In this document: one piece after another, positions 48,769 to 57,488 of the stretch
How positions within the stretch are numbered: position 1 is the stretch's first letter
Layout of the letters: every line of letters begins with the position of its first letter
Source: Bacteroidales bacterium
GTDB taxonomy: Bacteria; Bacteroidota; Bacteroidia; Bacteroidales; WCHB1-69
Length of the DNA: 60,514 nt
Assembly (NCBI GenBank): GCA_031286285.1
Contig: JAITUN010000248.1
Coordinates: 1 to 60,514 of the forward strand
Direction of reading: 5' to 3'
Made by a program: the position numbers and the translations under genes
Notes under the pieces: model-generated
The model's input: only the letters and a program-made list of their open reading frames with translations
The model's database searches: none
Told to the model about the DNA's origin: nothing

Positions 48769-48776
48769 CAAAGGTA
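48769..48776 (-). promoter_or_regulatory. -7 element of pepP
   Basis: Minus-strand TACCTTTG, an exact TAnnTTTG match, lies 19 nt before the chosen ATG at 48750. It decides that start. Confidence 0.6.
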
Positions 48777-48786
48777 TAATTTTCGT

Positions 48787-49917
48787 TTATTGTTTTACTT
48801 TATCCCTTAAGTCCATCATCGGTTTTTCGTAATATTTATAGAGTAAAGTAGATGCACTAATAACTACAAACCAATAAATAGTGTACATAAACCAAGCAGT
48901 TTTTGGACCATGAGGAAGAAAATTATCGCGTATGACTTCTGCAACCAATGCCAAGTTAATCAAGTACATTGAATAAGAAATCAAACTTATATGGGTAACA
49001 ACACGAGTTAAAAATCGTGGTGCAGTTTTAATACTGTCGAATAGTGGTAGTAAAAGAAAACAACCCAAACTTTGGAAAGAAAGTTTAAAAACTTTTGTAG
49101 AAAAATCATTTGGTAACCATGTAGAATACAAAATGAAATAAGTAAGAATAGCCCCTAATATAAAAGTAATTGTACGACTTTTACGCCAGATCTTCGGATA
49201 GTAATATTTTAAAAATGCGCCGAGAAGTCCAAAAGCGATTCCATCTAATCTATAAATTACTACTTTATAAATTTTTACACCAAGCCAAAAGTGATCTAAT
49301 TCAAATTTTGAAGCGATAAAAAAACGAAATAAAAACGGCGTTAACAAAAAAACAAAAACGGTTAATAGAAAAATACGTTTTTTGTTGATTTTAAGTTTAA
49401 TAAGAGGTAAGTACAAGAGGACTAAAATAATGGGAAAAAGAAGATAAAACCATTCTTCAATACTTAAACTCCATGATTCCCAAAAAAAACCGTAGAAAGG
49501 TTGTGAAAAATTCTGCAAAAAGAGGAAAAATTTCCAACTAAATTGAGAAAAATCTTCTACAATAATTCCGAAATAGACAACAATAACATTTAATATTAAA
49601 ATCAAATAGTAATTCGGTAATGTACGAAACCAACGGCGTTTCCAAAAGTGAAATATTTGTTTGACTCCAAATGTGGAACTGATTTGAAACTCTTTTAAAA
49701 TAATTCCACCTATTAAGAAACCACTTAATACAAAGAACAACTCTACCCCATCAATCATTTTAATCCAGGGAAAATTAGTATTTGCTTTTTCCAACATAAA
49801 GCCTCCATGGCCAATAACAACAGTTAGAATAGCTATTGCTCTCATTAAATCAAGTCCAAATACACGATTAGCATAATTTGGATTTAATTTGAATATGTTG
49901 AATACAATTTTCATCAT
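48787..49917 (-). CDS. Acyltransferase-3 (OafA/YrhL-type) membrane protein
   Basis: A 376-residue integral membrane acyltransferase with about ten helices. The catalytic His motif is FGLDLMRAIAILTVVIGHGG. ELFFVLSGFLIGGIIL follows, then RRWFRTLPNYYLILILN (the R-x10-H-like loop Arg), and SWSLSIEEWFYLLFPIILVL with the Glu of the second motif. This family O-acetylates or succinylates surface glycans or other envelope molecules. It lies divergent from the TMTC-like gene and both may act on glycoconjugates, but no direct link is visible. Confidence 0.9.
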   Translation of the reverse strand: MMKIVFNIFKLNPNYANRVFGLDLMRAIAILTVVIGHGGFMLEKANTNFPWIKMIDGVELFFVLSGFLIGGIILKEFQISSTFGVKQIFHFWKRRWFRTLPNYYLILILNVIVVYFGIIVEDFSQFSWKFFLFLQNFSQPFYGFFWESWSLSIEEWFYLLFPIILVLLYLPLIKLKINKKRIFLLTVFVFLLTPFLFRFFIASKFELDHFWLGVKIYKVVIYRLDGIAFGLLGAFLKYYYPKIWRKSRTITFILGAILTYFILYSTWLPNDFSTKVFKLSFQSLGCFLLLPLFDSIKTAPRFLTRVVTHISLISYSMYLINLALVAEVIRDNFLPHGPKTAWFMYTIYWFVVISASTLLYKYYEKPMMDLRDKVKQ

Positions 49918-49958
49918 CTTTTCTCTTTCAAAATTTTTTAGTACTTACTTAAGCACTG

Positions 49959-49966
49959 CAAAAGTA
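49959..49966 (-). promoter_or_regulatory. -7 element of the acyltransferase-3 gene
   Basis: Minus-strand TACTTTTG, an exact TAnnTTTG match, lies 42 nt upstream of the ATG. Confidence 0.45.
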
Positions 49967-50094
49967 TTAATTTTATCTATTTCGCTTATGGCTATAGCCG
50001 AAAAAATATTATTTTGCATTCCGAAAAAAACATGCATAGCAAAAGATTAACCTGTATAATATATGTTGATAATCAGAAATAAGAAATTACAATT

Positions 50095-51972
50095 ATGAAG
50101 TCTCTAAAAAATCAAAACCCAAAACAACCTCAAGTAAGTAAAAATCGCTTCCAAACAGTTTATCCGCTTCTTGTTTTCTGTTTTAGCTTTTTACTTTATT
50201 TTCATTCTATCAATTTCAAATATACCATGTTTGATGATGATGGGTTACTGATGAATAACAAAGAATTTTTCACCAATAATGGAGATTTAAAGACCATTTT
50301 TACTACAGATGCTTTTTTGAAAACCGAAGGCACTTTCTATCGCCCGATTCAGAATATCTCATTTTTAATTGATGTAACAATAAGTGGTGGAATGGATATG
50401 CGGATGTTTCATTTTACTAATGTTTTGCTGTTTGCTTTGATTGGAATTTCGTTATATTTTCTGTTACTAAGGTTTAAGATCTCACATTTAACTGCTTTTT
50501 TGGGGACACTTTTATATTTATCGCATCCCCTCCTTGCCTCCTCAGTGGCATGGATACCCGCAAGGGGAGACCTGCTACTCACACTGTTTTCTATTTTAAC
50601 TTTTATTTTTTGGATACAATTTTTACATAACAAGAAATATAAGAATTTGATATTATCTTGGTTATTTTTCACTTTGGCGCTCTTTAGCAAAGAAACGGCT
50701 ATTCTTTTACCGCTTTTGTTTTTGGTCTATTATCTTACTTTTGAATCGAAGTTCAAAATTGATTTTAAACTGCTTTTATTTGGAACATTTTTACTGTGTA
50801 CGGGTATCGTATGGTTTGTTTTAAGGGCTTCATTCATACAAATTTATGATACAGAATTAACTACAGATTTATTTTTACGAAACCTGCTTGGATATCCGGT
50901 TGGAATTTCCATGTTTGCTGTGCCTTATGATTTTTCAACGGCGCCGGAGTTTACATTTGCCAAGATTCTTTTAGGAAGCATATTGCTTGTTATGATTTTG
51001 GTAATGAGTTTCGTTAAGAGTTCACATTCACGAGGGAAAAAGTTATTTTATTTATTGTGGTTTCTGCTGCTTCTTTTCCCAACTTTTTTTGCAAAAACTA
51101 AAGAATGGGATTACTTAGACCATCGTTTTTTGCTGCCAATAATTGGAATCTTTCTTTTCGTTCTTTCCTTTATTCAAAATATAAACAAGAGAATTATTCT
51201 CATTATTTCTACGGTATTAATTCTCATTTTTTCCGCGACATCTATTTTAAAATCACAAGCATACTCAAATCCTTATGCTTTTTGTGAAGCCCTAAAGTAT
51301 AACACAAACAAACCCGAAGCTTATCATTTTTTGAAAGGAAACTTAGCGCAGATTTCTGAAAAGTATGAAAAAGCATTGAAAGAATACAATGCAGCTATTT
51401 CTTATCGTCCGGATCATATTAAATCGCTTAATAACAGAGGGATTGTAAAGCAAAAGTTGGGTGATTTTAAGGGCGCATTCGACGACTATAACAAAGTTAT
51501 AGATTTAGGGCATAAAAATTATCATATCTTCAAAAATAGAGGAGATGTTCGTTTGCAACTAAGTGATTATAAGGGCGCAATAGAAGATTACGGATTGGCA
51601 TTAGACTTTGAACAACATGCAGAAATATATTACATTCGAGGTGAGATTTACCGCAGATTAGAGGAGAATGAAAAAGCGTTAGAAGAGTTTAATAGGTATA
51701 TTTCAGAAGGTTATGCCGATCCTGAAATCTATACGCTTACAGGAATCACTTTCGGAAAAATTGGAGATATTGAAAATTCGATTGTCTGTTTTACAAAAGC
51801 CCTTGAAATGGATTCAAACTATACATTTGCCTATTACAATCGAGCTTATGCCAAATTTATTTCCTCCGATTATGCAGGTTCCCTTTCCGACTGTAAGAAG
51901 TTACTCGTTTTGGATAGTGAATATCCTAATGCTCAAACGTTAAGAAGTGAGGTGATGAAAAAAATGGAGTAG
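50095..51972 (+). CDS. TMTC-like GT-C membrane glycosyltransferase with C-terminal TPR repeats
   Basis: A 625-residue protein in two halves. Residues ~20-395 hold about ten membrane helices with motifs seen in the TMTC/O-mannosyltransferase group: an acidic luminal motif MFDDDGLLMNN, FYRPIQNISFL, LSHPLLASSVAWIPARGDLL and ALFSKETAILLPLLF. Residues ~405-625 are at least six TPR units (YEKALKEYNAAISYRPDHIK; GDFKGAFDDYNKVIDLG; YKGAIEDYGLALDF; NEKALEEFNRYISEG; IENSIVCFTKALEMD; YAGSLSDCKKLLVLD). Eukaryotic TMTCs O-mannosylate proteins from dolichol-mannose. A role in protein or envelope glycosylation is inferred; donor and acceptor are unknown. Confidence 0.85.
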   Translation: MKSLKNQNPKQPQVSKNRFQTVYPLLVFCFSFLLYFHSINFKYTMFDDDGLLMNNKEFFTNNGDLKTIFTTDAFLKTEGTFYRPIQNISFLIDVTISGGMDMRMFHFTNVLLFALIGISLYFLLLRFKISHLTAFLGTLLYLSHPLLASSVAWIPARGDLLLTLFSILTFIFWIQFLHNKKYKNLILSWLFFTLALFSKETAILLPLLFLVYYLTFESKFKIDFKLLLFGTFLLCTGIVWFVLRASFIQIYDTELTTDLFLRNLLGYPVGISMFAVPYDFSTAPEFTFAKILLGSILLVMILVMSFVKSSHSRGKKLFYLLWFLLLLFPTFFAKTKEWDYLDHRFLLPIIGIFLFVLSFIQNINKRIILIISTVLILIFSATSILKSQAYSNPYAFCEALKYNTNKPEAYHFLKGNLAQISEKYEKALKEYNAAISYRPDHIKSLNNRGIVKQKLGDFKGAFDDYNKVIDLGHKNYHIFKNRGDVRLQLSDYKGAIEDYGLALDFEQHAEIYYIRGEIYRRLEENEKALEEFNRYISEGYADPEIYTLTGITFGKIGDIENSIVCFTKALEMDSNYTFAYYNRAYAKFISSDYAGSLSDCKKLLVLDSEYPNAQTLRSEVMKKME

Positions 51973-52021
51973 AGATATTGCCCTCAAGAATATTACAACT
52001 AAAAAACTATATATTCGCCGC

Positions 52022-52972
52022 ATGAAAAAAATCGACAGAGTAGATTTTAATCTATTGATTTTCTTAATTTTATGTTTGTTTTTTGGAGATGCTTTTGCTG
52101 CAACTAGGGAAGATTTGTATCCAAAACATAGTAGTACTAATTTTTTTGCAATAGATGAGACTGCAGAAATGAGCATTGCTCCCATCGATATTAAGAGCAA
52201 TAAAAAAAGAACCCGTTCACGAAAGAGTTCAGGAAAAGTTAATTTTGAAACTTTTCGACAATATTATGATAAAGCGTTGAAATTTTACAACAACAAAGCA
52301 TATTTGTCTGCTGCGCGGATTTTTGAAGAACTATATCCTTTATCAATAGGGACACCTGTGGGTGATACCATTCTTTTTCTTTTTGCGGATTCTTATTTTC
52401 AAAATCATGATTATCAGATGGCTGCATTTCATTTTAAAGACTATTCCAGAAGATACCCTGGTACTGAACGTGCAGAATTAGCTGCCTTTAATGCCGTACA
52501 AGCTATGTACTATACATCTCCTGAATATTATTTAGATCAATTTATTACTACAATGGCCATTGAAGAAGTAAATCTGTATATTCAACATTACCCTTATAGT
52601 AAACACATTGAAGAGTGTAACGAAATTTTAGATGCCCTTCATGATAAATTGGCTAAAAAGGATATGGAAATGGTAAGACTTTACTATCAAACAGGGTATT
52701 ATGAAGCTGCTCAACTTATGGCCAGAAATTTTTTAAAAACTTTTCCTTCGTCAAAATATGCACCCGAAGTCCTCTTCATTTTAATCAGAAATAATTATGA
52801 TTTTGCAAGGAAAAGTGTTGAACAAAAGAAATATTCTCGCTATAAAGATTGTATTGATGCTTATGAGAAGCTACATGTACAATATCCGGAAAGCAACTAC
52901 ATAGCAGATGGCAAGAAGATTGCTAATGAAGCTGAAAATCAATTAAAAAAGATTGAAGAACGAAAAAAATAA
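52022..52972 (+). CDS. bamD: Outer-membrane assembly factor BamD-like TPR protein
   Basis: A 316-residue protein with an N-terminal signal sequence (LLIFLILCLFFGDAFA) and TPR-like repeats matching BamD/YfiO: YDKALKFYNNKAYLSAARIF, LFLFADSYFQNHDYQMAAFH, FKDYSRRYPGTERAELAAF, and LYYQTGYYEAAQLMARNFL. BamD helps the BamA machine fold outer-membrane barrels. Bacteroidota BamD is normally a lipoprotein, but here the signal peptide lacks a lipobox Cys and is followed by a ~45-residue Ser/Lys/Arg-rich linker before the first repeat. It is first of the order bamD-rpoZ-coaBC (8-nt and 6-nt gaps), a gene order that supports the assignment. Confidence 0.85.
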   Translation: MKKIDRVDFNLLIFLILCLFFGDAFAATREDLYPKHSSTNFFAIDETAEMSIAPIDIKSNKKRTRSRKSSGKVNFETFRQYYDKALKFYNNKAYLSAARIFEELYPLSIGTPVGDTILFLFADSYFQNHDYQMAAFHFKDYSRRYPGTERAELAAFNAVQAMYYTSPEYYLDQFITTMAIEEVNLYIQHYPYSKHIEECNEILDALHDKLAKKDMEMVRLYYQTGYYEAAQLMARNFLKTFPSSKYAPEVLFILIRNNYDFARKSVEQKKYSRYKDCIDAYEKLHVQYPESNYIADGKKIANEAENQLKKIEERKK

Positions 52973-52980
52973 TTTTTTTA

Positions 52981-53313
52981 ATGAAAGCTAACGAATACAC
53001 CAAAGTTAAAATTAATCCTTTTGCCGTAACACGTGATTTGCGTGAATTTGACAAAGAAACCGGCAATATTTATGAAACTGTAGCCATTTTATCTAAACGG
53101 GCAAACCAAATTGCTACTGAATTTAAAGAAGATTTTCAAGAACGTGTGAAAGATTTTGCTTCGCATTTCAACAATGATGTTTTTGAAGAAAATCAAGAGA
53201 ATAAAGAGCAAATAGAGTTTGCGCGTTTTTACGAACAGCTTCCAAAACCTGTTATCTTGGCAATTCACGAGTTTGAAAACAAAGATATTCATTATCAATT
53301 ACCTGAAAAATAA
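52981..53313 (+). CDS. rpoZ: RNA polymerase omega-type subunit (Bacteroidota RpoZ/Rpb6-like)
   Basis: A 110-residue protein with the Bacteroidota omega signature: NPFAVTRDLREFDKETGNIY, ETVAILSKRANQIATEFKED and EFARFYEQLPKPVILAIHEF-like C-terminus. Omega stabilises the beta' subunit during RNA polymerase assembly. It lies between bamD and coaBC with almost no spacing, its usual setting in the phylum. Its length is normal. Confidence 0.9.
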   Translation: MKANEYTKVKINPFAVTRDLREFDKETGNIYETVAILSKRANQIATEFKEDFQERVKDFASHFNNDVFEENQENKEQIEFARFYEQLPKPVILAIHEFENKDIHYQLPEK

Positions 53314-53319
53314 ATCCTC

Positions 53320-54525
53320 ATGCCGTGTCAGGCTCCACAAAAAATCATAATCGGTATTACTGGCGGCATTGCAGCATATAAGTCGCTAACATTAATACGT
53401 TTGTTTAGGAAAGCAGGACATGAAGTGAAAGTAGTTATCACAAAAAACGGCTTGCAATTTGTAACACCGCTATCATTAGAAATACTGTCACAAAATCCTA
53501 TTTATTCCGATTGTTTTACACGTAACGAGCCTTATTGTATAGAGCATATTTCTCATTCAGACTGGGCAGATGCCTTAGTAGTGGCGCCTGCAACTGCAAA
53601 TATTATTGGAAAATTTGCCAATGGTATCGCCGATGACGCACTCTCGTCTTTGCTGCTAGCCGCAAAAAAGCCTGTTTTTATTGCTCCGGCCATGAATGTT
53701 ACTATGTATGAAAATGAATCGGTGCAACGTAATATTGAACAACTTAAAAAGCAAGGTTGTTACTTTATTGAGCCTCAGGTTGGTGAGTTGGCCTGCGGAA
53801 TATCTGCTAAAGGAAGAATGGAAGAACCGGAAAAAATCTTTGAAGTAGTTACTCAATTTTTTGCCGAAAAAAAAAAATGGTTCGGAAAAAAAGCTGTGGT
53901 AACCGCAGGACCAACATATGAACCCATTGACCCTGTCCGTTTTATCGGCAATCACTCTTCAGGCCTCATGGGCTTTTCACTTGCAGAAAAATTGTCCGAA
54001 AAGGGTGCTGAAGTAATCCTCATTACCGGACCAACCGCACTACTTAATACTCATAAAAACATACAACGTATTGATGTAGTTACAGCTAAAGAGATGCTCG
54101 TCCAAACATTATTGCATGCAAAAAACGCCGATATTATTATCATGGCCGCTGCAGTTGCCGACTATACTCCAAAAACTGTGGCATCTGAAAAGATAAAGAA
54201 AAAAAATGAAACATGGGAGCTTCCGTTGATAAAAACTACCGATATTTTGTATGAATTAGGTAAAAGAAAAACAAAAAATCAATGCTTGGTAGGTTTTGCA
54301 TTAGAAACCGAAAATGAAGTAGAAAATGCCTTACAAAAATTGAAACAGAAAAAACTAGACTTTATTGTACTCAATTCGTTGAAAAACAGTGGCTCTGGAT
54401 TTAAATACAACACAAATCAAGTAACTGTTTTTGCACAAAATGGCGCTGTTTTTGTAGGAAAATGCAAGTCAAAGACAGAAGTGGCTGAAGATATTTTGGA
54501 GGTCATTTTGGATTCGAGATTTTAA
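53320..54525 (+). CDS. coaBC: Bifunctional phosphopantothenoylcysteine decarboxylase/phosphopantothenate--cysteine ligase
   Basis: A 401-residue fused CoA-biosynthesis enzyme. The CoaC flavoprotein half (to ~residue 180) opens KIIIGITGGIAAYKSLTLIR, has the FMN/active-site His in IEHISHSDWADALVVAPATA, the substrate clamp APAMNVTMYEN (family PxMNxxMW) and the catalytic Cys in GELACGISAKGRM. The CoaB half starts GKKAVVTAGPTYEPIDPVRF, then IGNHSSGLMGFSLAE and AAAVADYTPKTVASEKIKKK. It converts 4'-phosphopantothenate to 4'-phosphopantetheine in two steps. It is the last gene of the bamD operon. Confidence 0.96.
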   Translation: MPCQAPQKIIIGITGGIAAYKSLTLIRLFRKAGHEVKVVITKNGLQFVTPLSLEILSQNPIYSDCFTRNEPYCIEHISHSDWADALVVAPATANIIGKFANGIADDALSSLLLAAKKPVFIAPAMNVTMYENESVQRNIEQLKKQGCYFIEPQVGELACGISAKGRMEEPEKIFEVVTQFFAEKKKWFGKKAVVTAGPTYEPIDPVRFIGNHSSGLMGFSLAEKLSEKGAEVILITGPTALLNTHKNIQRIDVVTAKEMLVQTLLHAKNADIIIMAAAVADYTPKTVASEKIKKKNETWELPLIKTTDILYELGKRKTKNQCLVGFALETENEVENALQKLKQKKLDFIVLNSLKNSGSGFKYNTNQVTVFAQNGAVFVGKCKSKTEVAEDILEVILDSRF

Positions 54526-54640
54526 AATTTTCTCTGAAAAATTAACAAAATCGAAACCGTCGTTCCCGAAAAAAATGTACTTTCGCGCCCGATTTTAAAA
54601 GAAAAAAATATCTGAATAATAACAATTTAATTTATTGAAA

Positions 54641-57355
54641 ATGAGTAATGTAAAGTATGTTTACACCTTTGGGGGAAAAACTGCCGAAGGTAAAGCCGAC
54701 ATGAAAAACTTGTTGGGCGGCAAAGGAGCAAACCTCGCCGAAATGTGCCATTTAGGTCTGCCTGTACCCGCAGGTTTAACTGTAACTACCGATTGTTGTA
54801 CCGCATATTATGCCAACAATTGCAAACTTCCCGATTCCGTAATGCCCGAAGTGTGGAAAGGAATGGAATTAGTAGAAAATTTAATGGGACTTAAATATGA
54901 CGATGCCGATAATCCCCTCCTCATGTCTTGCCGCTCAGGTGCCCGAAGCTCAATGCCCGGAATGATGGATACCGTTTTAAATATCGGACTCTCCTCTAAA
55001 ACTATCCCCGGACTTATCAAGAAAACAAATAATCCCCGTTTTGTGTACGACTCCTACCGCCGCCTCATTATGATGTATGCTGACGTGGTAATGGAAAAAG
55101 CAGAAGGATTAGAACCCGCTGAAGGAAAAGGAATTCGTAAAATTTTAGACGAAAAATTGGACGAGTTTAAACATGCCCGCGGTTACAAATCGGATACCGA
55201 TATTACCGCCGATGAATTAAAACAACTTGCAGAAGATTTTAAAACATTGATAAAGAAACATATCGGTGTTGGATTTCCTGACGATGCACGCACCCAATTG
55301 GAGGGTGGTATTAAAGCGGTTTTCAAAAGCTGGAACGGCAAAAAAGCAGTCTCTTACAGAAGAATTGAGGGAATTCCCGATGATTGGGGAACCGCTGTAA
55401 ACGTGCAAGCTATGGTGTTCGGAAATATGGGCGACACTTCAGCCACCGGAGTTGCTTTTACCCGCGACCCCGCCATAGGAACAGACATCTTCTACGGTGA
55501 ATGGCTCATCAATGCGCAAGGCGAAGACGTGGTAGCCGGTATTCGTACTCCAAACCCCTTGAACGATGATACTAAAAACGAACAAAATAAACACTTGCAT
55601 TCCATGCAAGAACTTATGCCTCAAACTTATAAAGAACTTTTCGACATCCGCTGTATTTTGGAAAAACATTACAGAGATATGTTAGACATTGAGTTTACCA
55701 TTCAAGAAGGAAAACTGTATATGCTGCAATGCCGCGTTGGAAAACGTACCGGTGTAGCCGCTTTGAATATGGCTTTAGATATGTTCCACGAAGGCAGAAT
55801 TGAAGAGAAAGAGGTGGTGATGCGTGTGAACCCCGCACAGTTAGACGAGTTGTTGCACCCCATTTTAGACAGTAAAGATGAGGCAAAATATACCGTTTTG
55901 GCAAAAGGACTCCCTGCAGGTCCCGGAGGCTCGGTAGGAATCATCGCCCTTACCAGCGAAAAAGCTATTGAGTTTGCCCGTGCAAAGAAAAAGTGCATCT
56001 TGGTTCGCGAAGAAACCAACCCCGAAGATGTGGAAGGTATGCGCGCTGCTGACGGAATCTTGACTGCCAGAGGAGGAATGACTTCCCACGCTGCTTTAGT
56101 AGCCCGCGGCTGGGGAAAATGTTGCATCGTAGGTTGCGACGCAGTACATATTGACTTGAATAACAACAAAATAAAAATCGCCGGAAAAGAATTTAAAGAA
56201 GGCGACCTGTTGAGTTTAAACGGTACTAAAGGCTGGGTGTATGACCAAAAAATTGGTATGGTTGATGCTACAGAAAATCCACGTTTTCAAGAATTTATGG
56301 TTATCGTTGACAAATATCGCACGATGGGTGTCCGCACCAATGCAGAAACCCCGGAAGACGCACAAAACGCCATTACTTTCGGCGCTGAAGGGATCGGGCT
56401 GTTCCGGATTGAACACATGTTCTACGGTAAAAACAGCGAGCAACCGTTGGCAAAACTACGTAATATGATTTTGGCAGACCACACCGCTGCCCGCGTTGCT
56501 GCTTTAAAAGAGCTTGAACCCTTTATTAAAGAGGCTGCTAAAGGAACCTTAAAAGTGATGGATGCAAAACCTTTAACTTTCCGCTTGATGGATCCTCCTT
56601 TGCACGAGTTTGTACCTCAAACCGAAGAAAAACAACGCGAATTGGCTGCTGAAACCGGATTGCCCTACGAAGAGATTAAGAAACGTATTGACGCGCTGCA
56701 CGAAGTGAACCCCATGATGGGATTGCGCGGAGTACGCCTCGGAATTGTTTATCCCGAAGTTACAGAAACCCAATTCCGCGCACTTTTCGAAGCCACCGCT
56801 GAACTGATGAAAGAGGGACGTAAACCTATGCTCGAGATTATGGTGCCGCTTACTATTAATGTAGATGAGTTGAAACACCAAAAAGCGATAGCAGACAAAG
56901 TGCAAAAAGAGGTAGAAACTAAATTCGGATTAAAAATTGACTACTTATATGGCACAATGATTGAGATTCCGAGAGCTTGTTTGGTAGCCGACAAAATTTC
57001 TGAAATAGCACAATTCTTCTCTTTCGGTACTAACGACTTAACCCAAATGACCTTTGGGTTCTCTCGCGACGACGTAAATGCAATTGTTCATAACTATATA
57101 GACAATAGGATTTTGGATAACGACCCGTTTAACACCTTAGATCAAGAAGGTGTAGGAGAGATGGTAGAGATTGGAATTCAACGCGGACGCAAAACCAACC
57201 CCAAATTGAAGATCGGTATTTGTGGAGAGCATGGCGGAGACCCGGCTTCTGTTGAGTTTTGCTTCAAAGCCGGCATGACCTACGTATCCTGTTCGCCATT
57301 CCGCGTTCCTATTGCACGGTTGGCTGCTGCGCAAGCTGCAATAAAGAAAAATTAA
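54641..57355 (+). CDS. ppdK: Pyruvate, phosphate dikinase
   Basis: A 904-residue enzyme interconverting pyruvate, ATP and Pi with PEP, AMP and PPi. It starts at the ATG (MSNVKYVYTFGGKTAEGKAD); an in-frame TTG two codons upstream is ignored. The ATP-grasp domain has LLGGKGANLAEMCHLGLPVP and SCRSGARSSMPGMMDT. The swivelling domain carries the phosphorylated His in ARGGMTSHAALVARGWGKCC. The PEP-utilising barrel has AEGIGLFRIEHMFYG and the catalytic Cys in LKIGICGEHGGDPASVEF. The pyrophosphate it consumes or makes links it to the membrane pyrophosphatase encoded in this window. Confidence 0.97.
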   Translation: MSNVKYVYTFGGKTAEGKADMKNLLGGKGANLAEMCHLGLPVPAGLTVTTDCCTAYYANNCKLPDSVMPEVWKGMELVENLMGLKYDDADNPLLMSCRSGARSSMPGMMDTVLNIGLSSKTIPGLIKKTNNPRFVYDSYRRLIMMYADVVMEKAEGLEPAEGKGIRKILDEKLDEFKHARGYKSDTDITADELKQLAEDFKTLIKKHIGVGFPDDARTQLEGGIKAVFKSWNGKKAVSYRRIEGIPDDWGTAVNVQAMVFGNMGDTSATGVAFTRDPAIGTDIFYGEWLINAQGEDVVAGIRTPNPLNDDTKNEQNKHLHSMQELMPQTYKELFDIRCILEKHYRDMLDIEFTIQEGKLYMLQCRVGKRTGVAALNMALDMFHEGRIEEKEVVMRVNPAQLDELLHPILDSKDEAKYTVLAKGLPAGPGGSVGIIALTSEKAIEFARAKKKCILVREETNPEDVEGMRAADGILTARGGMTSHAALVARGWGKCCIVGCDAVHIDLNNNKIKIAGKEFKEGDLLSLNGTKGWVYDQKIGMVDATENPRFQEFMVIVDKYRTMGVRTNAETPEDAQNAITFGAEGIGLFRIEHMFYGKNSEQPLAKLRNMILADHTAARVAALKELEPFIKEAAKGTLKVMDAKPLTFRLMDPPLHEFVPQTEEKQRELAAETGLPYEEIKKRIDALHEVNPMMGLRGVRLGIVYPEVTETQFRALFEATAELMKEGRKPMLEIMVPLTINVDELKHQKAIADKVQKEVETKFGLKIDYLYGTMIEIPRACLVADKISEIAQFFSFGTNDLTQMTFGFSRDDVNAIVHNYIDNRILDNDPFNTLDQEGVGEMVEIGIQRGRKTNPKLKIGICGEHGGDPASVEFCFKAGMTYVSCSPFRVPIARLAAAQAAIKKN

Positions 57356-57431
57356 TTTAATAATCCGGGTACTCCTAAAAATAGTAAAATACTAAAAAAA
57401 ATCAGCGCTAATCTGTTTTTTGTATGAGCGT

Positions 57432-57488
57432 ATGAAAATTAGTGTTTCCTTTGCAGCGATTTTATTTATCCAAAATTCTGTGATATGA
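57432..57488 (+). CDS. 18-codon leader ORF overlapping the TonB-dependent receptor start
   Basis: Encodes MKISVSFAAILFIQNSVI; its TGA overlaps the receptor ATG as ATGA. The first seven residues mimic the receptor's own start (MKISASF), so it may be a duplicated start region. Translation is unproven. Confidence 0.35.
   Translation: MKISVSFAAILFIQNSVI

Noticed and set aside
48751-48771. Longer start for Xaa-Pro aminopeptidase at 48771
   Set aside because: The start would lie within 5 nt of the -7 element, at or upstream of the transcription start.
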